In this document: positions 19,169 to 27,631 of the stretch, piece after piece
Numbering within the stretch: position 1 is the first letter of the stretch
How the letters are laid out: each line of letters begins with the position of its first letter
NCBI GenBank assembly: GCA_965246925.1
Contig: OZ251994.1
Location: 3,348,001 to 3,412,000, forward strand
Source of the DNA: JANPPS01 sp965246925
GTDB lineage: Bacteria; Pseudomonadota; Alphaproteobacteria; Acetobacterales; Acetobacteraceae
Reading direction: 5' to 3'
Length of the DNA: 64,000 bases
Translations under genes and position numbers: made by a program
Notes under the pieces: model-generated
The model's input: the letters and a program-made list of their open reading frames with translations, nothing else
The model's database searches: none
What the model was told of the DNA's origin: nothing

Positions 19169-19933
19169 CTACGCAGCCGGCTCCCCCGGAACCGGCACCT
19201 TCCCCTCGGCCTCGATCAGCCGGGTCACCTCGCCGATACAGGCCTCCAGCCGTGCCGGGTCCGTCCCCTTGGCGACCAGCGACACCCCGTTGCCGCCAGC
19301 GCGGTAGAAGGGATAGCTGCCCAAATCCACCTCGGGATACCGGTCTTGGATGGCACTCAGACCCGCCGCGATCGAGCCTTCCAGCAGGCCGATCGCGTGC
19401 ACGGCCCGGCTTTCGACCGGGGTGCCGCCGGGTAGGGTGGGAAGCAGGGTGGTGAGCATCGCCTGCATGATGCGCGGGACGCCCGCCATCACGTGCACGT
19501 TGCCGATCGTGAAGCCCGGCGCGATCGACACGCCGTTGTCGATCAGCGTGGCGCCGCGCGGCATGGTCGCCATGCGCTGCCGGGCGGCGTTGAAGTCACC
19601 GCCGGGCTGGGCGGCGTAGTAGGCTTCCATCCGGGCCCAGGCTTCGGGCTGACGCTCCCATGGCAGGCCGAACGCGGCGGCCACGCACTCGCTGGTGATG
19701 TCGTCATGGGTGGGGCCGATGCCGCCGGTGGTGAAGACGTGGTCGAACCGTGCCCGGCACTCGTTCACGGTTCGGATAATCACCTCCGCGACGTCCGGGA
19801 TGACCCGCACCTCACGCAGCGGCATGCCGATGCCGCCCAGGCCCTTGGCGACATAGGCGATGTTGGCGTCCTGCGTGCGCCCGGACAGCACCTCGTTGCC
19901 GATCACCAGCAGGCAGGCGGTGGGGTTGGTCAT
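19169..19933 (-). CDS. CinA/MoaB-like molybdopterin-binding domain protein
   Basis: A 254-residue protein with the competence/damage-inducible CinA N-terminal domain: LLVIGNEVLSGRTQDANIA, FTTGGIGPTHDDITSECVA and VHVMAGVPRIMQAML. It lacks the C-terminal amidase part of full CinA (about 400 residues), as in many alphaproteobacteria where this short form stands alone. It may act on cofactor-type nucleotides (ADP-ribose or NMN recycling is known for CinA) or be MogA-like. It overlaps the peptidase gene upstream by 4 bp. Confidence 0.87.
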   Translation of the reverse strand: MTNPTACLLVIGNEVLSGRTQDANIAYVAKGLGGIGMPLREVRVIPDVAEVIIRTVNECRARFDHVFTTGGIGPTHDDITSECVAAAFGLPWERQPEAWARMEAYYAAQPGGDFNAARQRMATMPRGATLIDNGVSIAPGFTIGNVHVMAGVPRIMQAMLTTLLPTLPGGTPVESRAVHAIGLLEGSIAAGLSAIQDRYPEVDLGSYPFYRAGGNGVSLVAKGTDPARLEACIGEVTRLIEAEGKVPVPGEPAA

Positions 19934-21957
19934 GCGTGGAATCCGATGGCGTTCTTCATGAAGGTGATCCCCAGGGCCAGGAAGGCCGCGACCTCGGCAT
20001 TGTCCTTGCCATAGCCGTGCCCGCCGGCTGGCGGTTCGTAGAATGGGGCGTCATAGCCCATTTCCTGCAATTTCGCGGCCATCTTCCGGGCGTGGCCCGG
20101 GTGCACCCGGTCATCCCGCCGCGCGGTGGCCAGCAGGATGGGCGGGTAGGGCTGGCCCGGCTCCGCGTTCTGGTAGGCGGAGATGTGTCGCAGGAACGCC
20201 CAGTCCTCCGGCTTGTCCGGGTCGCCATACTCGGCGATCCAGCTGGCGCCGGCCAGCAGCTTGGTGTAGCGGCGCATGTCGATCAGCGGAATGGTGCAGA
20301 ACAGGGCGCCGAAGCGCCGCGGATAGCGGGTCAGCATGTTGGCGATCAGCAGGCCGCCATTGCTGCCGCCCTCGGCCGCGATTCGGGCGGGCCGGGTCAC
20401 GCCGCGGGTGACCAAGTCCTGCGCGACGGCGGCGAAGTCGTCATGGCTGGTGATCTTGTGCGCGCCCCGCCCGGCATCGTGCCAGCGCGTGCCGAACTCA
20501 CCACCACCGCGGATGTTGGCGACGACCATGGTGCCGCCGGGCTCGAGCCATAGTCTGCCCATGACGCCCTTGTAGGCGGGCAATACGGACATCCCGAACC
20601 CACCATAGGCCGTCATATGCACCGGCGCGTCCCCGGTGAGGTCCGGCGGGCCTACCTGGATATACGGGATGCGCTCGCCATCGCGGCTGATGGCCTCGTG
20701 CTTGGTCGTGACGAGGCCGGAGGAGTCGAAGGCGGGCGGCGCCTGTTTCAGCACCTCTGCCCCGCCGTGCACCATCAGCAGGCTGGGCGGCGTGAGCGGG
20801 TCCTGCACCGCCGCCAGCAGGGTGCCGTCCTCCTCGGCGTCTTCGGTATCGAGCGGCCAGGCGCTGACGGTGCCGAGCGTGGGCAGGCCCTCGACCGGCG
20901 CCGCGTCCCCACCCGGCGTGACCGCGCGGTATGTGACACGCATATCGTCGAGGTAGTGCAGGATCAGCACGCCATCCGACCAGAAGAACCCCTGCAGCGC
21001 TTGCCGCTCGCCCGGCACGAACACGGCAGTCATGTCCCGGGCACCGGCCAGGTAGTCCCGCAGCCGGGTCAGCAACAGGGCGTCCGGCGGGTAGGTCCGG
21101 CCGTCCACCGTCCAGGGCGTGCGCGGCCGGATGGCCAGCCAGTCCCGGTCCGCGAGTGACCAGCAATCGGTGGGAATGTCCAGGCGCTGCTTTGGCCCCG
21201 AGCGGTCGCCGATATGGATTTCCATGTCGAAGAAGCCGGTCTGCGCGATGAAATACAGCTCGCCACTCTCACGGTCATACTGCCCGGTGGCGACCATGTG
21301 CGCGGGGTCGGTCTCGAACAGCACGGGTGCGGTGGCCGGGTCCGTGCCGCGCGCCCAGAGCCGGACGGTGCGGGCATAGCCGGACGTCGTGACCCCGCCC
21401 AGCGCGGAGCTGAGCAGCATGGTGTCCTGATCGAGCCAGACCGCGGACTGCTTCGCCTCCGCGGCCATGAATCCGCCAGGCACGAAGGCACGGGTGCCGA
21501 GGTCGTATTCTCGCAGCACCACCGCATCCCCGCCACCCCGGGACAGCCGCAGTAGCGCCCTTGTATGCTGCGGCGGCAGGGTGCTGGCGCCTTGCCAGAC
21601 CCAGTCCTCGCTTTCTGCCGCGGCCAGGGCATCGAGGTCCAGCAGCACGTCCCACTCGGGCGCCGCGGTGCGGTAGCTGGCGAGCGTCGTCCTGCGCCAT
21701 AGGCCGCGCGGATACTCCGCGTCGCGCCAGAAATCATAGAGGAGGCCGCCGCGCCGGGTCACGACGGGCAGGTTGTCCGGGCGGTCCAGCAGCATGCGCA
21801 AGGTTTCCCGCGCCTGTTGGAACGCGGGTCCTTGCAGCCGTGCCATGGTCCGGGCGGAGGCGGCGTCCACCCATTCCAGCGCCCGGGTGCCATCGACGTC
21901 TTCCAGCCAGAGCCAGGGATCGTCGCCGGGCTCATGGGGCGCATCGAATGTATCCAT
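19930..21957 (-). CDS. Prolyl oligopeptidase family serine peptidase (S9A)
   Basis: About 675 residues: an N-terminal beta-propeller (start MDTFDAPHEPGDDPWLWLEDVDG, the usual S9A opening) and a C-terminal alpha/beta-hydrolase domain. The triad is visible: Ser in AAEGGSNGGLL, Asp in ARRDDRVHPGHARK and His in AGGHGYG. It cleaves short peptides after proline in the cytoplasm. The ATG at 21957 is preferred over one 16 codons upstream because it matches the family start. It is coupled to the CinA-like gene by an ATGA overlap. Confidence 0.95.
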   Translation of the reverse strand: MDTFDAPHEPGDDPWLWLEDVDGTRALEWVDAASARTMARLQGPAFQQARETLRMLLDRPDNLPVVTRRGGLLYDFWRDAEYPRGLWRRTTLASYRTAAPEWDVLLDLDALAAAESEDWVWQGASTLPPQHTRALLRLSRGGGDAVVLREYDLGTRAFVPGGFMAAEAKQSAVWLDQDTMLLSSALGGVTTSGYARTVRLWARGTDPATAPVLFETDPAHMVATGQYDRESGELYFIAQTGFFDMEIHIGDRSGPKQRLDIPTDCWSLADRDWLAIRPRTPWTVDGRTYPPDALLLTRLRDYLAGARDMTAVFVPGERQALQGFFWSDGVLILHYLDDMRVTYRAVTPGGDAAPVEGLPTLGTVSAWPLDTEDAEEDGTLLAAVQDPLTPPSLLMVHGGAEVLKQAPPAFDSSGLVTTKHEAISRDGERIPYIQVGPPDLTGDAPVHMTAYGGFGMSVLPAYKGVMGRLWLEPGGTMVVANIRGGGEFGTRWHDAGRGAHKITSHDDFAAVAQDLVTRGVTRPARIAAEGGSNGGLLIANMLTRYPRRFGALFCTIPLIDMRRYTKLLAGASWIAEYGDPDKPEDWAFLRHISAYQNAEPGQPYPPILLATARRDDRVHPGHARKMAAKLQEMGYDAPFYEPPAGGHGYGKDNAEVAAFLALGITFMKNAIGFHA

Positions 21958-22043
21958 GCGCGAAGAGTAGTTCGGGGCGGTCGGCGGCGTCAAAAGGCAA
22001 GCCAACGGGTATCGTCAGTAAAGCATTCCGCGATCACCGGATT

Positions 22044-23366
22044 TCAGCGGAAGCGCGCTCCGCGATGAGCATCGGGCAGCGATGCGCCCGCACCGAGCAG
22101 CTTCGACCGGTAGGGGCCCGGTGCGTATTCGGTCTTATACAGTCCCCGCTCCTGCAATACCGGCACCACCAGGGCGATGAACGCCTCCAGCCCCTCGGGC
22201 GTCACTGTGCGGGACAGGTTGAAGCCGTCTACGCCGGCCACGTCGTGCCAGTGTTGCAGGGCGTCGGCCACCTGGGCCGGGTCACCCACGATCGGGGCTT
22301 GGCGGCTGCCGAGAGGGGAGCGGGCCAGCAAGTCGCGCTTGGTCCAGCCGGGGCCCATGGCGGTGACGTTGGACTGGATGGCGTTGCCGGGGCCTGCTGT
22401 CACGGGCTCGTCCATGGCGAAGCGGGCGAGGTCGATGCCGAGGGAGGCGGAGGCGTGGGCCAGGGTGGCCTCGGGGTCGGCGTAGGCGGCGTACTCGGCC
22501 AGCAGGTCCCGCGCTTCGCGTTCCGTGCGGCCCACCACGATCGTGGCGCCCACGAAGACGCGGAGGGCGCGTGGGGCGGCGGCGGTGCGCAGCGCGCGGA
22601 CCTGGGCGGCTACTGCCTCCGGCGTGGTGCCGTTCACGAAGACGCACTCGGCGTGCCGGCCGGCGAACTGCATGCCGCGCGGGCTGGCGCCGGCCTGGAA
22701 CAGCACCGGGGTGCGCTGGGGCGAGGGCTCCCATTGCGGGATGGCGCTGATGTCGTACTGCTTGCCATGATGCTCGACCCGGCGGACCCGCGCCGGATCG
22801 GTATAGCAGCCGGGCTCGCGCAGCACCGCGCCGTCCTTCCAGCCGCCCTCCCACAGGGCATAGACGGCGTCCATATATTCGTCCGCGAGGTCGTAGCGGT
22901 CATCGTGCTGCATCTGCCCGGCGTAGCCCATGGCGCGGGCGGCGCTGTCGAGGTAGCCGGTGACGATGTTCCAGCCGATGCGCCCCCGGGTCAGGTGATC
23001 CAGCGTGCTCATGCGCCGGGCGAACAGATAAGGCGGCTCGTAGGCGAGGTTGCAGGTGATGCCGAAGCCCAGATGCGTGGTGACCGCGGCCATGGCCGGC
23101 ACCAGCAGCATGGGGTCCAGCAGCGGCACCTGCACCCCGCCCCGCAGCGCCGCATCCGCGCTGCCGCCCTGCACATCATAGACGCCCAGCACGTCCGCGA
23201 GGAACAGGCCGTCGAACAAGCCGCGCTCGAGCAGGCGGGCGAGGCCGGTCCAGTGATCGATCTGCGTATAGTTCCGGCTGGTGTCGCGGGGGTGCGCCCA
23301 AAGTCCTTGCTGGATATGGCCGGGTGTGGCCATGTCGAACGCGTTGAACAGCAGGGTACGGGTCAA
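22044..23366 (-). CDS. NtaA/SnaA/DszA-family flavin-dependent monooxygenase
   Basis: A 440-residue bacterial-luciferase-like protein. Family marks are FNAFDMATPGHIQQGLWAHP near the start, HLTRGRIGWNIVTGYLDSAARAMG and FQAGASPRGMQFAGRHAECVF. Enzymes of this group use reduced FMN supplied by a partner reductase to oxidise substrates such as nitrilotriacetate or dibenzothiophene sulfone. No reductase is adjacent. The TTG at 23366 with GGAAG upstream is proposed because homologues start at about this residue; an ATG at 23429 would overlap the upstream gene and adds an unconserved leader. Confidence 0.87.
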   Translation of the reverse strand: MTRTLLFNAFDMATPGHIQQGLWAHPRDTSRNYTQIDHWTGLARLLERGLFDGLFLADVLGVYDVQGGSADAALRGGVQVPLLDPMLLVPAMAAVTTHLGFGITCNLAYEPPYLFARRMSTLDHLTRGRIGWNIVTGYLDSAARAMGYAGQMQHDDRYDLADEYMDAVYALWEGGWKDGAVLREPGCYTDPARVRRVEHHGKQYDISAIPQWEPSPQRTPVLFQAGASPRGMQFAGRHAECVFVNGTTPEAVAAQVRALRTAAAPRALRVFVGATIVVGRTEREARDLLAEYAAYADPEATLAHASASLGIDLARFAMDEPVTAGPGNAIQSNVTAMGPGWTKRDLLARSPLGSRQAPIVGDPAQVADALQHWHDVAGVDGFNLSRTVTPEGLEAFIALVVPVLQERGLYKTEYAPGPYRSKLLGAGASLPDAHRGARFR

Positions 23367-23415
23367 GGCGCGCTTCCTTCCCCCTATTTCGCCAGCGGAA
23401 GAAGGGGCGGCAGAC

Positions 23416-24444
23416 TCACAGGAAATCACGCAGGAGCGGAATAAGCGGCTTGTCGGCGGGTGGGACTTGGTATTCGCCGAGCTTTTCCGGACGCACCCAG
23501 GCCAGCTGCTGACTTTCGCGCCCGGCGGGGCGGCCCTTCCAGCGGCGGCAGAGGTAGAGCGGCATCAGGAGGTGGAACTGGTCATAGGCGTGGCTGGCGA
23601 AGGCGAAGGCGGCGAGGCAGCTTTCGGCGACGTCGATGCCGAGCTCCTCCTGCAACTCGCGGATCAGCGCGGCCTCGGGCGTCTCACCGGGGTTGAGCTT
23701 GCCACCGGGGAATTCCCACAGGCCGGCCATGGTCTTGCCTTCGGGACGCCGGGCCAGGAGAACGCGGCCGTCGGCGTCGATCAAGGCGCAGGCGGCGACG
23801 AGCAACAGGGGTTTGCCGCCCGCGGCGGGCTTGGGCGCTTCGGGACTGGCTGGGGCTGCGGCCGGACGCGGGCTCTCGCCGAACAGATCGTCCCGTGTGG
23901 CGGTGAAGCGTTTGACTGCATGCTCGCCGCCCCGCGCCAGGAAGCGCTTCCGCCCGGTGCCACTCTCGCGGAAGCCGATGCGGCGGAGCACGGCCGAGGA
24001 GGCCGGGTTGTCGATGGCGACATCCGCCTCGATCGCATCGACGTCGAGGTTGGCCAGGCCCCAGCGCACCAGCCGTCCGGCGGCTTCACCGGCGACGCCA
24101 TGGCCCCAGAAGCGCCGGCCGACCCAGTAGCCGAGGCTTGCGGTGCGGCCCTTTTGCAGCCGGAGCCCGGCGCAGCCCACCAATGTCTCCCCGTCTGCCT
24201 CCTGCCCGGTGATGGCCAGGGCGTAGCCGGCGCCGGTGTCGAGGTCGCGGAGCGTGCTGTCGATCCATTGGTCGGCGAGGGTGCGGGGGTAGGGGAAGGG
24301 CAGGGTGCTGAGCATGCGCACGACCGACCAATCGTTCACCAGCCGGTGCAGGGCTTCGGCGTCACCGGGCTCGAACGGGCGCAGCTGTAGCCGCTCCGTC
24401 AGCAGCGGCGCGAAATAGGGAGTGGGGACGAGGGAGAGCGCCAT
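23416..24444 (-). CDS. GNAT acetyltransferase-MutT (Nudix) fusion
   Basis: About 342 residues in two parts. Residues 1-190 form a RimJ/RimL-type GNAT domain (LLTERLQLRPFEPGD, GYWVGRRFWGHGVAGEAAGRL, NPASSAVLRRIGF). A Pro/Ala linker joins it to a Nudix domain (about 215-342) whose box is complete (GGKLNPGETPEA... then RELQEELGI), matching MutT-type 8-oxo-dGTP diphosphatases. The fusion is known in alphaproteobacteria and would pair oxidised-nucleotide sanitation with an N-acetyltransferase of unknown target. ATG codons at 24444 and 24453 are both possible. A much longer frame upstream is antisense to the ridA-like gene and rejected. Confidence 0.9.
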   Translation of the reverse strand: MALSLVPTPYFAPLLTERLQLRPFEPGDAEALHRLVNDWSVVRMLSTLPFPYPRTLADQWIDSTLRDLDTGAGYALAITGQEADGETLVGCAGLRLQKGRTASLGYWVGRRFWGHGVAGEAAGRLVRWGLANLDVDAIEADVAIDNPASSAVLRRIGFRESGTGRKRFLARGGEHAVKRFTATRDDLFGESPRPAAAPASPEAPKPAAGGKPLLLVAACALIDADGRVLLARRPEGKTMAGLWEFPGGKLNPGETPEAALIRELQEELGIDVAESCLAAFAFASHAYDQFHLLMPLYLCRRWKGRPAGRESQQLAWVRPEKLGEYQVPPADKPLIPLLRDFL

Positions 24445-24577
24445 CTGACGCATAGGGTGGCTTACACGGCATGACAGAAGCAAGCGCCAAGGGCTTGTCG
24501 ACGTGCGATTGTTCTGAGTTTTCGCCGGCTGTGGTATCCCGGTCTCACTCAGCAGTCTCACCCAGCAGGAGCCCGCC

Positions 24578-24982
24578 ATGATGCACATTCGCCGCCTATC
24601 GCCCGAGGCGCGCCTGTCCGGCGCCGTGGTCCATGCCGGGACGGTGTATTTGGCCGGGCAGGTGACGCAGGACGAGATGCTGGATGCGTTCGGCCAGACC
24701 GCCGACGTGCTGACGCAGATCGACGCGTTGCTGGCGGAGGCCGGGACGGACAAGGAATATTTGCTGAGCGTGCAGATCTTTCTGCCTGATATGGCCGACT
24801 TCGCCGAGATGAACCGCGCCTGGGACGCGTGGGTGGCGCCACAGCACAAGCCCGCCCGGGCGACCGTGCAGGCCAAGCTGGCGCGCCCCGGCTGGCGGGT
24901 CGAGATCACCGGCGTCGCCGCGCTACCGGCCATCCACCCGCCTGGCCACCCCGTTGGCCAGGGCGGGACGATGTATGCCTAA
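24578..24982 (+). CDS. RidA family protein
   Basis: The 134-residue YjgF/YER057c/UK114-type protein forms trimers and hydrolyses reactive enamine/imine intermediates of PLP enzymes. Conserved stretches are AGTVYLAGQVTQDE, LLAEAGTDKEYLLSVQIFLPDM and PARATVQAKLARPGWRVEI; the substrate Arg of RidA sits in PARATV. CAGGAG lies seven bases before the ATG. It is divergent from the GNAT-MutT gene. Confidence 0.93.
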   Translation: MMHIRRLSPEARLSGAVVHAGTVYLAGQVTQDEMLDAFGQTADVLTQIDALLAEAGTDKEYLLSVQIFLPDMADFAEMNRAWDAWVAPQHKPARATVQAKLARPGWRVEITGVAALPAIHPPGHPVGQGGTMYA

Positions 24983-25116
24983 TACGCGGCGGGGAAGGCC
25001 GCGCTGATTGCCAGCAGCGTCAGCGCGACACACGCCGCCATGCTGATATATGCCACCACGGGCGTGCGGGTGTGCGGCATCACGGTCGGCTGTGCTGGTG
25101 AATGGCGGAACTGCAT
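24979..25116 (-). CDS. Small single-span membrane protein
   Basis: A 45-residue protein starting MQFRHSPAQPTVMPH with one predicted helix (VAYISMAACVALTLLAISAAF). CAGGAG eight bases upstream supports translation from the ATG at 25116; upstream in-frame codons extend it only nominally. It overlaps the end of the RidA gene by 4 bp in the convergent orientation. Function unknown; such proteins often modulate membrane complexes. Confidence 0.5.
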   Translation of the reverse strand: MQFRHSPAQPTVMPHTRTPVVAYISMAACVALTLLAISAAFPAAY

Positions 25117-25302
25117 TGCGTATGCTCCTGTTTCCAGTGCATTGTGACAGGGCTGGGTTAAGCAATCGTTACTCGCTTGCGACAGCGTCACTGCACGGCC
25201 GCATGACGAAGCGATCCAGGGCGACGGGCAACACCGCCGCCCCTAGATTAGAGCCATTCGCTCGTTATCACATCGGATCAAGTCAAGCTCTGACCTCTGG
25301 TA

Positions 25303-25500
25303 TCAGCCGATGAATTCCGGTGCGGCGCCCAGATCCGGTGGGCCGCCGGTCAGAATGAGGACCGCGAAGACAGCGATGCCGATCGCCGTGAAGATCAGCA
25401 CGGACCTAAGGTTGCCTTCGTGTCCAGCGGGCTCCCACTCCCACTTGGGGTGATCCTGCGTCAGGGCGTTCATATCTTGAGATAAGCGGCTGATATACAT
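25303..25500 (-). CDS. Small single-span membrane protein
   Basis: A 65-residue protein starting MYISRLSQDMNALTQ, with a hydrophilic N-terminus (about 38 residues) and one helix (VLIFTAIGIAVFAVLILTGG). AAGGAG lies seven bases before the start. It begins one base after the stop of the upstream small membrane protein, so the two are almost certainly co-translated. Function unknown. Confidence 0.55.
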   Translation of the reverse strand: MYISRLSQDMNALTQDHPKWEWEPAGHEGNLRSVLIFTAIGIAVFAVLILTGGPPDLGAAPEFIG

Positions 25501-25501
25501 G

Positions 25502-25690
25502 TCAGGCTCCTTGTTGGGTTGCGGCGGGGGCCGTCCGCGTGAACAGGCCGGGACTGACCGCCTCACAGGCGGCCAGGGCTGCGATGGCGATGGCGAGGGT
25601 CAGGATTAGCGCGCGGATCGGGCGCGCTTGCCCACCGTCCCGGCCATCATCCAAGGGTTCATCGACGGGGGACAGGTGGGACAGGGGCAT
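25502..25690 (-). CDS. Small single-span membrane protein
   Basis: A 62-residue protein starting MPLSHLSPVDEPLDDG, with one helix (ALILTLAIAIAALAACEAV) and a short tail. GGAGTGATC, complementary to the extended anti-Shine-Dalgarno, precedes the ATG at 25690. Paired with the next small gene it could encode a two-subunit membrane peptide complex. Function unknown. Confidence 0.5.
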   Translation of the reverse strand: MPLSHLSPVDEPLDDGRDGGQARPIRALILTLAIAIAALAACEAVSPGLFTRTAPAATQQGA

Positions 25691-25785
25691 CGCGATCACT
25701 CCAGCATCGGCGCTCATCAGCGCCGATGCCTGGGTTATGCCGCCGATGGCCCCGCCCCGCTGTGACCGGGGTCACATACACAACG

Positions 25786-27573
25786 CTAACGCAACAAAAT
25801 CGTCCGGCTCGCGGTCACGAGGTGGTTCTCGAAGGCCTGGACACACAGCCGCCCGGTGCTGGGCACCTCGATCTCGATCGTATGGCCGCCTGCGCCAGTA
25901 TTGATATCGTGGGTCTGGATCGGGCGTCCGTTCCAGGTGACGTTCACGAAATCCGTATGCCGGGCATGGATGCGGAGCTTGCGGCGGAGTTTATGGTGCG
26001 GTGGATGCGGCTCCAGCGAAAGCTGCCGCCACGGCTTGGCCAGCAGCAGATCGCGCGCCCGCGCCAGCAAGTCCGCGTCCGCTTCCAGCAGGTCGCGCCG
26101 GGTCACGTCCCAGGGCTCGTCCGGCACCACGCCCCTCTCTTCCAGCTCGAGCCCGGCGGACGGCCCGACGCGGAGGCTACGGCGCAGCGCCACGCGTAGC
26201 TCCGCGCCGCCGGGTAGGCCCACCGCTGCTCCCAGGGTCTCCTGCAGCAGCGAGTGGGTCCAGACATTGGCGCCGCCCGCCCCGGTGTTGGTGTGCACGC
26301 CCAGCACATGGCCGATGCCGTGGTCCTGGAAGCCGCCGGCGAAGATATCGGCGGCACTATAACAGAGTGCATTCGTGATCAGCAGGACCGGCCCATGGTA
26401 ATGCTGGCCCAACGCATTGCACAGATGGGGCGGGGTCATCGGTAACGCGGAAGAATAGGCGGCGCCGATACTCAGCGCATGCCCGACCGACGGGGCCCAG
26501 CGGCCGAGGCTCGTGGGGGCGCTGTCCCCCTCCTGCGCCTGGCATAGCGCCAGCACGGCCGCCGTGGCGCGCAGCTGCATGGGCGCCGGCTCGATCGTGC
26601 GGGGGGTAAACAGCTGCAGCGCCCGCTCCGCCGCCTCCACCAGGCCGCCGCCATTGTCCCGGATGTCCAGGATCAGGCCCCGGGGCGGCAGGCGTTCCAG
26701 CACGGCGATCAGCTCGGCGACAAATGCACCGGCGTCCGGCACGAGGAAGGTGTTGATGCGCAGATACCCGAGCTCGCCCAGCTGGGCCGGGGTGAAGCAG
26801 CGAAGGTCATCCGTATGCACCGGCGTGCCAGGTGGGGGCACCGCGGGAAACAGCGCCCGCCGGGCCCGGCGCAGCACGTCCACCTGCAGATCGAGGCTTG
26901 CCCGCGGACGGTCATCCGGCTCCGGCAGTATGATCACCCGCCAGGGCAGGCGCAGCTCAGGCATGGTGCCATCGGCTTTGACGAACTGTGCCAGCACCCA
27001 ATCCTCGTCCGGCGCCGGGCGTTTGATCAGCGGGCGCATGGTAAGGTTGGCCAGCGCCTGCGCCCGGCGTGCGGCCGGGTTGGCGCCGGCGTTGCGTTGC
27101 GACGCCCGCTCCAGCGCGCGCAGGATCGGGGTGCCGTGCCAGACCAGCACCTCGTCGCCGGGCGCCAGATCGGTGAAACCCTCGGCCACGGCGGTGACGA
27201 TCACGTGGGGGCGCCCGTCTTGCCAACACTCGCCCAACTGGAACGGCAGCACCGCCACCACGCGGGCGAGCGCCGCGGGCAGCAGGTAGTTGGTGTGCAG
27301 GTCGGCCAGCCCGTCGAAAATATCCGCTAGCGCCGTATGGAACCAGGCGTCGCTCGGAAGGGCCGGCAACTGGCGGTATAGGGTGCGCAGCCGGGCGAGC
27401 GGGTCCATTCCATGCGTCGCCAGCTTCTGCGGCAGGTGGACGTAGTAGCCGCTCAGCATATCGATGGCGCTTGTGACCAGCGTCTGCCGTTCGGGTAACG
27501 ACAGCAGCGGGATGGTAGGCCGGAACGCGGCCAGGCTCATGGCGGACGGCCAGGCAGGGGTCGGATCGGACAT
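25786..27573 (-). CDS. S41 family (C-terminal-processing-like) peptidase
   Basis: About 595 residues. The tail-specific-protease core is visible: LRINTFLVPDAGAFVAELI, the LILDIRDNGGGLVEAAERALQLF stretch and the nucleophile region LLITNALCYSAADIFAGGFQDHG (Ser of YSAAD). A clear PDZ domain is not obvious. No signal peptide is seen at MSDPTPAWPSAM, so it may be cytoplasmic. The C-terminal roughly 100 residues are an additional beta-rich domain. The ATG at 27573 is used; longer frames run antisense into the cyclase gene. It is divergent from the putative RiPP locus, so an involvement in peptide processing is possible but unproven. Confidence 0.82.
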   Translation of the reverse strand: MSDPTPAWPSAMSLAAFRPTIPLLSLPERQTLVTSAIDMLSGYYVHLPQKLATHGMDPLARLRTLYRQLPALPSDAWFHTALADIFDGLADLHTNYLLPAALARVVAVLPFQLGECWQDGRPHVIVTAVAEGFTDLAPGDEVLVWHGTPILRALERASQRNAGANPAARRAQALANLTMRPLIKRPAPDEDWVLAQFVKADGTMPELRLPWRVIILPEPDDRPRASLDLQVDVLRRARRALFPAVPPPGTPVHTDDLRCFTPAQLGELGYLRINTFLVPDAGAFVAELIAVLERLPPRGLILDIRDNGGGLVEAAERALQLFTPRTIEPAPMQLRATAAVLALCQAQEGDSAPTSLGRWAPSVGHALSIGAAYSSALPMTPPHLCNALGQHYHGPVLLITNALCYSAADIFAGGFQDHGIGHVLGVHTNTGAGGANVWTHSLLQETLGAAVGLPGGAELRVALRRSLRVGPSAGLELEERGVVPDEPWDVTRRDLLEADADLLARARDLLLAKPWRQLSLEPHPPHHKLRRKLRIHARHTDFVNVTWNGRPIQTHDINTGAGGHTIEIEVPSTGRLCVQAFENHLVTASRTILLR

Positions 27574-27631
27574 ATCTTGCTTATGCCTGTTAATATCAGC
27601 CGCGACAGGAGTATAAACGTCCTGCATCGTA

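Noticed and set aside
21561..23444. 627-codon plus-strand frame over the peptidase and monooxygenase genes
   Set aside because: Spans two convincing minus-strand genes, with low-complexity Gly/Ala/Arg/His composition; a shadow.
24445..24933. N-terminal extension of the GNAT-MutT frame by about 160 codons
   Set aside because: It lies antisense over the RidA-family gene and its own promoter, and the GNAT domain starts only at about 24440.
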